This document shows positions 37,765 to 47,811 of a stretch of DNA of 64,000 nt, one piece after another. This DNA is from an uncultured Lachnospiraceae bacterium. Its GTDB lineage: Bacteria > Bacillota > Clostridia > Lachnospirales > Lachnospiraceae. Location of the stretch: contig CATKXR010000011.1 in the NCBI GenBank assembly GCA_949840805.1, positions 26,371 to 90,370 on the forward strand. Reading direction: 5' to 3'. The stretch's first letter is position 1; each line of letters opens with the position of its first letter. Made by a program: the position numbers and the translations under genes. Under the pieces are notes generated by a model. That model worked only from the letters and a program-made list of their open reading frames with translations. It was not told the origin of the DNA and did no database searches.

Positions 37765-38847
37765 CTACTCTGCCTTCCAGATCAGGCTTTCAATATCCAC
37801 ATCATTTTCAATCATCCCGTTTTCTTTCATGAAAACCTCTGTTTTCTTCATGGCTTCAATGTCCGAATCCCGGATAACCATATCAAAATCATACATAGGA
37901 TACATTTCCTTTACCGCGTCCGCCGTCAGCTCCGTCTCCTGCGCCGTGACCTCCATGGCTCCTTCCTCATCTGCTTCAATAGCGTCCAGCACCTCTTTCT
38001 GCGCTTCCAGGAATGCCTTCACCTCATCCGGATGCTCCTCAATATAAGCTCCGCTTGCCGCTACCACGATGGTTGCCTCCGTCAGGCCGGTGCCGTCTGT
38101 GATGACCGGAAATCCGTCCTTTTCCATATTATATGCAGTCGGGCCGGCAAGCAGGGCCGCGTCCACGCTTCCTCCTGCCAGAGCTGCCTGTGAATCCGGA
38201 ATCCCCATAGACACAAATTCAATATCCTCCTCCGTCATCCCCGCACCTGCCAGGTATGCGACCAAAAGCTCGTGAAGAATGGTGCCTTTAGGGCCAGCCA
38301 CCTTTCGTCCACGCAAATCCTCCGGAGACTGGATGGAATCATCCTTTCCAAAAAGCTTAAACGCTTCCGGCGAGCGGCTGTAAATGCTGATAATCTTGAT
38401 ATCCGCCTCATTGGAAGCCGCCAGGATCACCGATGTAGCTCCCACTGCATAGAGGAACTGGATATCTCCTGACGCTAAAGCCTGGGTCTGCTCCGGGCCG
38501 GTGGTCAGATCGGAGTAAGCCACACCATATCCCAGGGTTCCAAATTTTTTCGCAAAGATTTCCTGATCCTTCTCCACAATGGAGGGTACATTCAGAGGAG
38601 ATTTTACATAAGTTACGGAAATCGTGCCGTTTTCCTCCGCTAAAATTGCAGCCGTCATATCCTCCTCAGCCTGGCCGCTATCTGCTGCAGCCGGTTCTGC
38701 TGTCTTTGAATCTCCATCTTCCGCCTCCGCAGTGGTCTGGACTGCAGCCGTCCCTTCTGATTCTTCTTTGCTTTGTCCGCCACAGCCTGCCAGAGACATA
38801 GCGGCTAACGCCGCTGTTAATACCAATGCCATTGCTCTTTTTTTCAT
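37765..38847 (-). CDS. ABC transporter substrate-binding lipoprotein (NMT1/SsuA-like)
   Basis: Lipobox LAGCGG; NVPSIVEKDQEIFAKKFG..., GRKVAGPKGTILHELLVAYL. Confidence 0.85.
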   Translation of the reverse strand: MKKRAMALVLTAALAAMSLAGCGGQSKEESEGTAAVQTTAEAEDGDSKTAEPAAADSGQAEEDMTAAILAEENGTISVTYVKSPLNVPSIVEKDQEIFAKKFGTLGYGVAYSDLTTGPEQTQALASGDIQFLYAVGATSVILAASNEADIKIISIYSRSPEAFKLFGKDDSIQSPEDLRGRKVAGPKGTILHELLVAYLAGAGMTEEDIEFVSMGIPDSQAALAGGSVDAALLAGPTAYNMEKDGFPVITDGTGLTEATIVVAASGAYIEEHPDEVKAFLEAQKEVLDAIEADEEGAMEVTAQETELTADAVKEMYPMYDFDMVIRDSDIEAMKKTEVFMKENGMIENDVDIESLIWKAE

Positions 38848-38892
38848 AATACGATTCCTCCGTTTTCATATAAATCTCTTCTATTCATGCAA

Positions 38893-39759
38893 TCATACAA
38901 ATGTTTTTTGTTTTTTCATTCTGCCGCTGCTTTCCCTGCTGCCAACCCTGTCTCCATCCGTATCCGGATCATTGCCAACCGCTGCTTCAATCCGCAGAAT
39001 CATCTCACGTTTCCGCTCTGTCATCTCTTCTGATGTGAGATCTCTTGGAAAAGGCAATTCCTTCAGATCGTAACTTTTCCCGCAAACTCCATTTTCCAGG
39101 ATCACAATCTGCGTCCCCAATGTCAGCGCTTCCTCAATGCTGTGGGTAACAAACAAAATACCTTTTTTTTCTGTCTGGTAAATTCTCAAAAGCTCCTGCT
39201 GCATCTGAGCCCTGGTAAAATAATCCAGGGCAGCAAACGGCTCATCCATCAAAAGATAATCCGGCTCATAGGCCAACGCCCTGGCAAGCGCCACTCTCTG
39301 CTGCATGCCGCCGGAAAGCTGGGAAGGACGGGCCTTCTCAAAACCTGCCAGTCCGGTCAGCTCAAGAAGCTCCATAAGTTTTTTCTTGTCCTGCCTTTTT
39401 TTCTCAACCCCAAACAGGATATTTTTTTCCACCGTCAGCCACGGCATCAGCCGGGGTTCCTGGAAAATAACACCGATCTTATATCCCGAAGGACGTCCCG
39501 TATCATCCTTTACCGGCATCCCCGCCTTCCGGCAGTCTTTGGCCGCCTCCGGCAGCATCCCATAATCCGTTCTCTCGATTTTTCCCGAATCCGGTTCCTC
39601 CAGCCCGGCAGCCAGCCTTAAGAGAGTGGTTTTTCCACAGCCGCTTCTTCCTAAAATCACTGTAATTCCCTGGTCATCCGGCTCCAGGTCAAGTCCCTTC
39701 AGCACCTCAAGCCGCCGTCCGGACACCTGATAACTTTTCCTTAACTCCCTGATCCTCAT
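38893..39759 (-). CDS. ABC transporter ATP-binding protein (SsuB/TauB-like)
   Basis: ILGRSGCGKTTLLRLAAGL, LSGGMQQRVALARALAYEPDYLLMDEPFAALD. Confidence 0.92.
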   Translation of the reverse strand: MRIRELRKSYQVSGRRLEVLKGLDLEPDDQGITVILGRSGCGKTTLLRLAAGLEEPDSGKIERTDYGMLPEAAKDCRKAGMPVKDDTGRPSGYKIGVIFQEPRLMPWLTVEKNILFGVEKKRQDKKKLMELLELTGLAGFEKARPSQLSGGMQQRVALARALAYEPDYLLMDEPFAALDYFTRAQMQQELLRIYQTEKKGILFVTHSIEEALTLGTQIVILENGVCGKSYDLKELPFPRDLTSEEMTERKREMILRIEAAVGNDPDTDGDRVGSRESSGRMKKQKTFV

Positions 39760-40541
39760 TCTGCGCCACCTGCTTCCCTCATTCCCGCCACTCTGTCAAT
39801 GAGAAGGGAAAACAACTTATCACACAGGATTCCCACTATCCCGATAGTCAGAATCCCGGCAATCACCTTGTCTGACCGGGACATTTGCTGTGCATCCAGG
39901 ATCAGATAACCCAGCCCGCTCGATGCCGCAATCATTTCTGCCCCGATAATCGCCCGCCAGCTATACCCCAGCCCGATACGCATTCCCACCAGAATATCAG
40001 GCACTGCTAACGGCAGGACAATCCGGCAGAATTTCTGCCACCTGGTGAACCCAAATACAACACCCACTTCCAAAAGCTTTTTACTGGCAGACACAAATCC
40101 TTTGCGGATATTTAAGTACATGGGGAAAAAGGAAGCCAGTACAATGATTATGATTTTGGAAGTTTCCCCGATCCCAAACCACAAAATCAAAAGGGCAATC
40201 AGGCTGATAGGCGGAACATTTCTCATAAATTCCAGGAATCCGCCATAATACTCTTCTGCAGTACGCACTTCTCTGGCAAGAATACCGCATGCCATGGCCA
40301 GGCCAAACGCAATGAAAAAGCCTTCCAGGACACGCTTGCCGCTGACCAAAATATGGCGCAGTAAAACACCGCTTCCCGCCATCCCTGCCAAAGCCTTTGC
40401 CACCTTCATGGGAGGCGGAAGCACATAGGCGCTCCAGATGCCTGACCAGGCGGCCGCCTGCCAGACGGCCAGAAGAACAAGGATGCCCAGGGCTGTCTTG
40501 CATCCCCGGCGGACAGAGTCGTTTTTCCCCTGTTTTTCCAT
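39756..40541 (-). CDS. ABC transporter permease (SsuC/TauC-like)
   Basis: Multi-TM, FLEFMRNVPPISLIALLILWFGIGETSKIIIIVLASFFP. Confidence 0.9.
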   Translation of the reverse strand: MEKQGKNDSVRRGCKTALGILVLLAVWQAAAWSGIWSAYVLPPPMKVAKALAGMAGSGVLLRHILVSGKRVLEGFFIAFGLAMACGILAREVRTAEEYYGGFLEFMRNVPPISLIALLILWFGIGETSKIIIIVLASFFPMYLNIRKGFVSASKKLLEVGVVFGFTRWQKFCRIVLPLAVPDILVGMRIGLGYSWRAIIGAEMIAASSGLGYLILDAQQMSRSDKVIAGILTIGIVGILCDKLFSLLIDRVAGMREAGGAE

Positions 40542-40547
40542 GATCCC

Positions 40548-41840
40548 TCAATCCTCCAGAAGGGCTGCAATATCGGGAAACGGGGCCAGGCTCCGTTTTA
40601 AAATCCCATGGACATACGCAATCAGAATTCCGTAATTCGTCATATCCACTCCCTGATCCTTCGCACATGCCAGACGATACTTCATTTCCCTCTCATTCAG
40701 CATACAGGCCCCGCAATGGACAATCAACTTAAAGGATGACAGATCCTCCTCAAATCCGGTTCCTGACGTATACACAAATTCCGGATCACGGCCTGTAAAA
40801 TCCCGGATCCATCCCGGCAGTTTTACGGTACCGATATCGTTGCATTGTCTGTGGTGCGTACATCCCTCCGATACCAAAATCCGGTCTCCGTCCTGAATAT
40901 GTTTTAAAGCACGGACTCCCTCCACCGCCTGTTCCAGATTTCCCTTATAGCGTGCAAAAAGAATCGAAAAAGATGTCAGCAGAATATCCTCCGGCACAAT
41001 CTTTGACACCATGCCAAAGGCCTGGCTGTCTGTAATGACCAGGGCAGGTTTCTGGCTAAGCCTGTTTAGTGTTTCCTGAAGCTCTGACTCGCGGACTACC
41101 ACAGAGACACATCCGTGATCCAGCAAAGCGCGGATGGTCTGCTGCTGAGGAAGAATCAAACGTCCTTTCGGCGCTGCCTTATCAATGGGTGTTACCAGCA
41201 CTGCCAGATCCCCGGGATTCACCAGTCCCTCAAGCAGATCCTTATCCTCATCCTCCGGCCGCATGGCAGCAAGACGTTTTTTCAGCTCTTCAATCCCGTA
41301 TCCTGTTTTTGAACTGACATACAAAGCAGGATATTCCTGCCTTCCTTCCATCTCCCTGCCGCCATCAGCCGCAGCCTTACATACACTCCCTTCATTTCCT
41401 CTGCCGGGTATATTATCAGCCTTGGAAGGTTCCGCCAAAAGATCCGCCTTCTGGTACACAACCAGATAAGGAACCTGCTTTTTTTCAAACAAAGCGATCA
41501 TCTCCCTATCCTCCCTGGCCTCTCCTTCCGTTCCGTCCACCACCAGCACCGCAATATCTGTTTTGTTAAGCACCTGGCGGCTCTTTTTGACTCTGAGGCT
41601 GCCCAGATCTCCCTCGTCGTCAATGCCAGGAGTATCAATCATCATAACCGGTCCCAGAGGCAAAAGCTCCATGGTCTTGTATACCGGATCTGTGGTCGTC
41701 CCCCTCACCTCTGAAACTACTGCCAGCTCCTGTCCGGTAACTGCATTCAGCAAACTGGACTTGCCTGCATTCCTCTTCCCGAAAAATCCAATATGGATTC
41801 TCTCCGCAGCCGGTGTCTGGTTCAATGCCATACGGTTCAC
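40548..41840 (-). CDS. hydF: [FeFe]-hydrogenase maturation GTPase HydF
   Basis: HIGFFGKRNAGKSSLLNAVTGQELAVVSEVRGTTTDPVYKTMELLPLGPVMMIDTPGIDDEG; C-terminal EGCTHHRQCNDIG and HCGACM Fe-S ligand motifs. Confidence 0.92.
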   Translation of the reverse strand: MNRMALNQTPAAERIHIGFFGKRNAGKSSLLNAVTGQELAVVSEVRGTTTDPVYKTMELLPLGPVMMIDTPGIDDEGDLGSLRVKKSRQVLNKTDIAVLVVDGTEGEAREDREMIALFEKKQVPYLVVYQKADLLAEPSKADNIPGRGNEGSVCKAAADGGREMEGRQEYPALYVSSKTGYGIEELKKRLAAMRPEDEDKDLLEGLVNPGDLAVLVTPIDKAAPKGRLILPQQQTIRALLDHGCVSVVVRESELQETLNRLSQKPALVITDSQAFGMVSKIVPEDILLTSFSILFARYKGNLEQAVEGVRALKHIQDGDRILVSEGCTHHRQCNDIGTVKLPGWIRDFTGRDPEFVYTSGTGFEEDLSSFKLIVHCGACMLNEREMKYRLACAKDQGVDMTNYGILIAYVHGILKRSLAPFPDIAALLED

Positions 41841-41861
41841 TCCCCTCTAAAAAATAATAAG

Positions 41862-41884
41862 TGCATCCTCAAAAAGGATGCACC
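41862..41884 (-). terminator. Hairpin GTGCATCC-TTTTTGA-GGATGCAC followed by TTATTATTTTTT on the minus strand, just upstream of the hydF RBS
   Basis: 8-bp perfect stem and U-rich tract read directly from sequence. Confidence 0.6.
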
Positions 41885-42094
41885 CAGCAATCTTATCCCG
41901 GACACAAAAATAAAACCTATGTCCGTCTTTTTACAGCCAGCCTTCCCCTACGGAAATTTCCTCGCGTCAGTGCATGCTCTTTTTATGATTTTCTCCCGGA
42001 CTTTGCAGAAGGTATCTCCGCTGCTCAGATATCAGGAATCGTTATTATTTTACTTCGAAGCATGCAAAATGTCAAGCGGTTGGCCTTATTTTTC

Positions 42095-43261
42095 TCATGC
42101 AGAAAAACAGTCTGCGGAAACACAGCACTCCCCTCTCACATATGTTGCCGCTATCCTGCAATCCTCGTCCAGCACTACCAGATCCCCGTTCTTTCCTTCC
42201 TCCAAAGATCCTGTCCGGCCATATACTCCCAAAAGCTTTGCCGGATTTTCCGTCAAAAGCGGCACAATTTCCTCTAAAGGACGCCCGGTAAACGCCAGCA
42301 GGTTCTTCAGCGCCCTGCCGGCAGTCAGCGTGCTTCCGGCACGGCTTTGGCCGTTTGCCAGGCGGGCATCTCCGTTTACTACCACCACGTCGTTGACGCC
42401 CAGCTTGTAATTCCCGTCCGGCAGCCCCGCCGCCATAATGGAATCCGTGACCGCCACTACCCGGTCCATGCCTTTTGTCTTGATAATGAGCCGAACCGTC
42501 CCCGGATGCAGATGGAGACCGTCGCAGATCATTTCGCAATATACCTTTTCATCCTCCAGCACAGCCCCCCATATGGCCGGCTCATGCTGGTGGAGAAGCC
42601 GCATGGCATTCCCCGTGTGAGTCGCCGCCATTGCGCCGCCTTCAATCGCTCTCCTGGCCGTTTCATAATCCGCCCCTGAATGGCCGATAGCCACCGTCAT
42701 TCCCAATTTGCAAAGCTCAGGAATAAAGTCTGCCATTCCCTCAACTTCCGGTGATACGGTAATATAGCGGATCTCTCCTTCGGCTGCTTTTTGATATTCC
42801 TTAACCAACTCCAAATTAGGCTTTTGAAGCAGATGTTCCGGCATAGCCCCCTTGTATTCCGAATTCAAAAACGGCCCTTCCAGGTGGATGCCAAGAAGCC
42901 GGGCGCCTTTGTGCTCCAAAGATTTCCAGCGCTTATATTCCTCAATGCACCACAATGTCTGCTCCCTGGTGTCTGTCAATATGGAACACAGCCAGCCAGT
43001 AGTCCCCTGGGATGCCTGAAACCGGCAGATCTTCTCATATCCTTCTGCATCCGCTCCGTTTACATCCACACCCACTGCCCCGTGAGTGTGAATATCAAGA
43101 AAACCTGGCACAATGCGCTTTCCTGCCACATCCACTACCTGAGCGTCAGCCTCCGAAACCTCTGTCCCGATACGGCGGATCACCCCATCCTCCATCAAAA
43201 GGTCGGCTTTCACAAACTCATGTCCCCGGTACACCATTCCACCCTTCAGCAATATCGCCAT
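42095..43261 (-). CDS. nagA: N-acetylglucosamine-6-phosphate deacetylase
   Basis: VPGFLDIHTHGAVGVDVN, HLEGPFLNSEYKGAM, TVAIGHSGADYE, VTDSIMAAGLPDGNY. Confidence 0.92.
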   Translation of the reverse strand: MAILLKGGMVYRGHEFVKADLLMEDGVIRRIGTEVSEADAQVVDVAGKRIVPGFLDIHTHGAVGVDVNGADAEGYEKICRFQASQGTTGWLCSILTDTREQTLWCIEEYKRWKSLEHKGARLLGIHLEGPFLNSEYKGAMPEHLLQKPNLELVKEYQKAAEGEIRYITVSPEVEGMADFIPELCKLGMTVAIGHSGADYETARRAIEGGAMAATHTGNAMRLLHQHEPAIWGAVLEDEKVYCEMICDGLHLHPGTVRLIIKTKGMDRVVAVTDSIMAAGLPDGNYKLGVNDVVVVNGDARLANGQSRAGSTLTAGRALKNLLAFTGRPLEEIVPLLTENPAKLLGVYGRTGSLEEGKNGDLVVLDEDCRIAATYVRGECCVSADCFSA

Positions 43262-43340
43262 CTTCCCTGACCTCCTTTAAAAACAGCCCGTCTTCCTTCC
43301 AAACCGGCACGGTTCATTTATATACCACCTGTTATCGCAG

Positions 43341-44162
43341 TTAATCCTCAAGCCTTCCCACATATTCCGTAAACGTCAATGTAATATCTTTATGATCCCG
43401 CAGAAGGCTCACCGGAAAATCGGTTGTCACGTCTCCGTATCCGGCCCGGCGCACCACTGCCCTGTGCCAGTTCCGAAAACATCCGAGCCGAATCTTTCTG
43501 GCATGGGCGATCTCATAAATTCCGATGGTCACACAATACTTTGGCATATCCTCCAGCGCCCCTCCGAAATCTCCGATGGCATTGGCCGCCCTGGTCTCCG
43601 GGCTGATGGGAAGCACCCTGGTCTTCTGTGCCAGAAATTCCTCCGCGCTCATTGAAATGTCCGCCTCATTAAATGCCACATGCCCGTTGATCCCGATACC
43701 GCCAAACGCAATATCCACACCGCCCAGCTCCTCGATCAGCTCCGGCACCCGCTCCACATGATCCGGATCCGGGAATATCCTCTGCTCCTTTGGCATCACC
43801 AGCTCCGGGCTGATTTGGGAATACACCACCCGGTCCATAAATCCCCGGAAACTTAAAGGATGATCCATGGGGATCCACTTTTTATCATCATCCAGGTATT
43901 CGTCCATATTGATAAACCATACCTGTTTTAAACTGATCTTCCTCTCGTTGACCAGCTTCACAAAATGGGGATACTGCCCCACCGGGCCTACCGGACAGAT
44001 AAAGACCGTCTTTTTCCCCGCCGCATTGTTTGCTTCAATCTCCTCCGCCATCTGGCCGGCCATCTGACGGAACACCGTATCATTATCCTCCATACAGATC
44101 AGTTTCATTTTCGGCTCTGCCAGTAATTGTTCCTTATTATATCCATAATATTCGTGACGCAT
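43341..44162 (-). CDS. nagB: Glucosamine-6-phosphate deaminase/isomerase family protein
   Basis: VFICPVGPVGQYPHFVKLVNERKISLKQVWFINMDEYL, GGIGINGHVAFNEA; start trimmed to MRHEYYG. Confidence 0.8.
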   Translation of the reverse strand: MRHEYYGYNKEQLLAEPKMKLICMEDNDTVFRQMAGQMAEEIEANNAAGKKTVFICPVGPVGQYPHFVKLVNERKISLKQVWFINMDEYLDDDKKWIPMDHPLSFRGFMDRVVYSQISPELVMPKEQRIFPDPDHVERVPELIEELGGVDIAFGGIGINGHVAFNEADISMSAEEFLAQKTRVLPISPETRAANAIGDFGGALEDMPKYCVTIGIYEIAHARKIRLGCFRNWHRAVVRRAGYGDVTTDFPVSLLRDHKDITLTFTEYVGRLED

Positions 44163-44200
44163 AACCATTCCCTCCTTCATAATTGTAAAAAATAAACCGC

Positions 44201-44887
44201 CTAAAACAAATGCGAAATATTCAGCTCCTGGATCATGGACACAATCTCCTTTGTCCTGCTGCACCCGAATTTGCGCAAAAGCCCCTTGATCTGGGTCTTT
44301 ACGGTATTGATCTCCACACAGCGGATCTGGGCTATGTCCTTTACCTTCTTCCCGTCCAGAAGCAGACGCAGAAGCTCCCGTTCCGCCGCCGTAAGCTGGG
44401 ACACATTGTTAATGAAAAACAAAAGGCTGCGCTCTGACCTTTGAAGCCGGGTATATTCCCGCATGATGGTCTCCTGGATCCGTGATTCCATTACCGGTTT
44501 TCCTTCATATGCATTGCGGATATGCCGCAAAATATCCTCTTCCCGGCAGCCTTTCACCACATAATCTACCGCCCCTGTCCCCATGGCAGTGATAATCATC
44601 TGGTCTGTCTCGTGGGCGGTAAGAAAAATCACCTGCCCTCCCTGTCCAATATCCCGGATCTGTTCCGCCGCCAGGATTCCTGCATTTATGGTCTCCATTT
44701 CAATATCCATCAGCACAATATCCGCTTCCTGACGCCATGCCTTGTCCACCGCCTCCTGGCCGGTTCCCGCCTGCCAGGCAATCTCCATGTCCTTCTGCCC
44801 GTCAATCAGTTCACACAGATCCTCCCGGAGCAGATCAAAATCCTCCACAATAGCCACTCGAATCATATTACCTTTTCTGTCCCCCAA
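44201..44887 (-). CDS. LuxR/NarL-family response regulator
   Basis: RVAIVEDFDLLREDLCELI, IVLMDIEM receiver; LTAAERELLRLLLDGKKVKDIAQIRCVEINTVKTQIKGLLRKFG HTH. Confidence 0.9.
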   Translation of the reverse strand: MGDRKGNMIRVAIVEDFDLLREDLCELIDGQKDMEIAWQAGTGQEAVDKAWRQEADIVLMDIEMETINAGILAAEQIRDIGQGGQVIFLTAHETDQMIITAMGTGAVDYVVKGCREEDILRHIRNAYEGKPVMESRIQETIMREYTRLQRSERSLLFFINNVSQLTAAERELLRLLLDGKKVKDIAQIRCVEINTVKTQIKGLLRKFGCSRTKEIVSMIQELNISHLF

Positions 44888-44965
44888 AACACATTAAATC
44901 CAATTTCTCTTGTTGCTGTGTAACCGTTCTTATCTTATCTCCCGAAAGCTTCTCCTGTTGGGACC

Positions 44966-46489
44966 TTATCCCTTTCTTCTCTGCCTGGGTTCCCGCCTTG
45001 GCTCATACCGGGGAATCGTCACAAAAAAACTGCTCCCCTCCCCCAGAAGGCTGTCCAGCTTCAGCTTGCCAAAATGGCTTTTTACGATCTGACGAACATA
45101 ATGGAGTCCCATACCCCAATTAAAATTCGTATTCTTGCTGGTGTAAAAGGGATCAAAAATCTTTCTCTGCTCCTGTCTGGAGATTCCCGGCCCATTGTCC
45201 CGAACCTCGAAACCTACATACAGCCGTTCCCCATGAATGATCAGTTCAAGCTTTTCCCCCTTCTTTCCTGACATCAAAAACGCCTCATGGGCATTGGTAA
45301 GAAGATTATAGAGAGCCTCGCCTAAATGCTGCTCATCCCCCAGAAGAGATTCCTCCATACTGCCTGACACCTCTACTGCCGCGTCCGGATATTTCTTGTA
45401 AAACAATGCCAAAGTGGTGTCCACAATCTGCCCTGCCTTTACCGGGGACAAAGAAATGCTGCTCTTTTTCACGCTTTTGTACAGTTCCTCCATCCGCCCC
45501 AGCATACTCTCGTTTACATCCTCCAGCATATCCGCGTATTCTGTAAGCTTTTCTATGTCCGGCTGTTCCCCGGCCAGCTCTCTCCGTATCTTTTTGCAGA
45601 GCACCCGGTTGGACAAAAGCTGGTTTTTAATACTGTGGACAAATACGGACACTCCCATACTGGCCGTATCAAACTTCCGCCGGATACTGACATCATCCCG
45701 GTTCTCCTCCCAGTTGATCATCATATAGTTTTTCAGGTTCCAGAAGCCCGTGACCACCGAGACAAGGGTAAAACCGGTAAACAGATACCAGCCCTGGACA
45801 CTCATCAGGGAATTGGCATACAGCCTTCCGCTGAAGCGCATATATTCGGCGGAATAAATCTGATAAACCTGAAGAGGATCCTGGGTGCAGTAGATCATAT
45901 ATTGAGCTGTCACATTTAAGATAAACACCATGATATACCGAAACTGCTTTTTGCTGTACGGAATTGTAATATCCCGGTATTCATACACAATCAGCCCCAC
46001 CGCAAGAATCACATAGGCAAAAATCCATCCCTGGACGACTTTCATCACAACGGCCTGCAAGGCGAACCGCCCCTTCACCAGATGGAGAAAAATATCGGGA
46101 TAATAGGTCAAAAGAGTCACAAACGGCAGAAAAAACACCGCCGCCGCCTTCTTTTTAAGGCGCAGCACCGCCGGAACCATACTGTAATTGACTGCAATCA
46201 ATAACAAAAAAGGAGGAAACAGATACCGTCCGATTGCAATCATATAACCTAACCGGCGCAGCGGAAAAATCAGATAAGACAGCCTCCGTTGGATCTTGGT
46301 ATCAAAAAACAAGAATATCTTCTGTTCCAGAGACAACCCACCGGTCTTCGCAAGGTAAATCATAATCCCGACAAACATAAGGATAAAACTAAAACACAGC
46401 CCCAGCAGGCATACGGTATGCTGATCCCGTTTCATGAAGAAAAGAGAGAGCGAAGAAACGGCCAGGAACAGAAGCACAATCAAAAGCAT
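44966..46489 (-). CDS. Membrane sensor histidine kinase
   Basis: Multi-TM N-terminus; LGEALYNLLTNAHEAFL, FEVRDNGPGISRQEQRKIFDPFYTSKNTNFNWGMGLHYVRQIVKSHFG. Confidence 0.9.
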   Translation of the reverse strand: MLLIVLLFLAVSSLSLFFMKRDQHTVCLLGLCFSFILMFVGIMIYLAKTGGLSLEQKIFLFFDTKIQRRLSYLIFPLRRLGYMIAIGRYLFPPFLLLIAVNYSMVPAVLRLKKKAAAVFFLPFVTLLTYYPDIFLHLVKGRFALQAVVMKVVQGWIFAYVILAVGLIVYEYRDITIPYSKKQFRYIMVFILNVTAQYMIYCTQDPLQVYQIYSAEYMRFSGRLYANSLMSVQGWYLFTGFTLVSVVTGFWNLKNYMMINWEENRDDVSIRRKFDTASMGVSVFVHSIKNQLLSNRVLCKKIRRELAGEQPDIEKLTEYADMLEDVNESMLGRMEELYKSVKKSSISLSPVKAGQIVDTTLALFYKKYPDAAVEVSGSMEESLLGDEQHLGEALYNLLTNAHEAFLMSGKKGEKLELIIHGERLYVGFEVRDNGPGISRQEQRKIFDPFYTSKNTNFNWGMGLHYVRQIVKSHFGKLKLDSLLGEGSSFFVTIPRYEPRREPRQRRKG

Positions 46490-46658
46490 ATTACTTTCGC
46501 CTTTCCCTTTTTCACATTTTTCTTTGTTTTTTCATTATATCACATTTTTTATTAAACCGGAACGTATATTTACTAAAACGTTTTCCTGTGCCAAAACATC
46601 CTCATAAGCGAAAAGGGGACTTATAAAGCCCCCTTTTCCCGTTCCCGCCCGCCGGCTC

Positions 46659-47759
46659 TTATTTATTGGCCTCGTTGGCTTCTTTCATCACATCAAACAG
46701 CACATACTTGTCTACATCCACTTTCTCTGTCAGACGTCCTCCATCGATGAACACCTGCTGCTGGTTCTCATAATACTTTTTGATGGTTCCGTCTTCCAGG
46801 CTCTTGCTTAAGAAATCACTGGTAATTCCCCAGTTGCCCTCTCCGATGGTCTCTTTCATAGTGCTTCCGTCTACCTCGCACTGTTTTGCCACCCAGCCGG
46901 CCACCTCTTCAATATTGCTGTTGCGGTAGTCAGCCGCCTTCTGCAATGCCCGGGAGAAGCGGACGAGAAGGTCATGGTTTTCGTCTGCAAATTTCTGGCT
47001 GGTGATAAAGCTGGAAGGGAATGTCACCTGATCCACATAATCCTCGTTGGTGGCAAGCCATACGGCCTTGTCGCCCAACGCGCTTTCAATGGTCATGGTC
47101 CCCGGAGACCAGGTAGCGCAGGCATCCACATTGCCGCTGATCATAGCCGTCACAATCCCGTTGGCATCCATCTCCACGATCTCAAGGTCATCTGCTTTCA
47201 TTCCTTCCTGCTGCAGGGCCAGGTTCAAAATGATCTCTGCTGAAGTCCCGCTGGTCACAGCCACCTTCTTGCCTTTCAGATCCGCAATGGTATTAACCCC
47301 TTTGTCTTTGTTTCCCATAACCGCATCTGCAAGGCTGGTGCAGTCGATCTGGAAGATCACGGCTTCTCCTTCCGCGCAAAGAGCATGGGCGCCATGGCCG
47401 ATCTGGGAAATGTCGATATCTCCGGACGCCATAGCCGCAATCTCGGCCGGCCCGCCCTGAAACTCAACCAGTTCCACTGTCAGTCCCATCTCCTCAAAGA
47501 ACCCTGCTTCCCGCGCGGTAACTGCCAGGGAAGCGCTTCCCATATTAGGCATGTACGCCACCCGGAGGGTAGCCGGTTCAAAGCTCTCCGCTTCCGCCGC
47601 CGGGGTATCCTCTTTGTTCTCAGCCGGAGCTGCTTCCGTCTTTGCATCTGCCGCCGGCGCCGCCGTAGTTGTCGGCGCAGATGAACCGCCCCCTCCGCAT
47701 CCTGCCAGCATAACTGCTGCCATTGCCGATACCAATACCATTCCCATTGTTTTCTTCAT
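46659..47759 (-). CDS. ABC transporter substrate-binding lipoprotein (NitT/TauT family)
   Basis: Lipobox MLAGCGGG; LRVAYMPNMGSASLAVTAREAGFFEEMGLTVELVEFQGGPAEIAAMASGDIDISQIG. Confidence 0.88.
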   Translation of the reverse strand: MKKTMGMVLVSAMAAVMLAGCGGGGSSAPTTTAAPAADAKTEAAPAENKEDTPAAEAESFEPATLRVAYMPNMGSASLAVTAREAGFFEEMGLTVELVEFQGGPAEIAAMASGDIDISQIGHGAHALCAEGEAVIFQIDCTSLADAVMGNKDKGVNTIADLKGKKVAVTSGTSAEIILNLALQQEGMKADDLEIVEMDANGIVTAMISGNVDACATWSPGTMTIESALGDKAVWLATNEDYVDQVTFPSSFITSQKFADENHDLLVRFSRALQKAADYRNSNIEEVAGWVAKQCEVDGSTMKETIGEGNWGITSDFLSKSLEDGTIKKYYENQQQVFIDGGRLTEKVDVDKYVLFDVMKEANEANK

Positions 47760-47811
47760 AAAAATCATCCTCCTAATTTTTTCCCTATAATGGTTTATTT
47801 AAACATTATGG

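Noticed and set aside
39163-39170. T8 homopolymer and other A/T runs as contingency tracts
   Set aside because: A/T runs of 8 are common in this composition and not clustered in surface genes; only G/C runs >=8 were considered notable.
41890-42094. Known riboswitch (TPP, Moco, cobalamin, etc.) upstream of hydF
   Set aside because: I could not match conserved motifs of any class by eye; only the terminator hairpin is supported.
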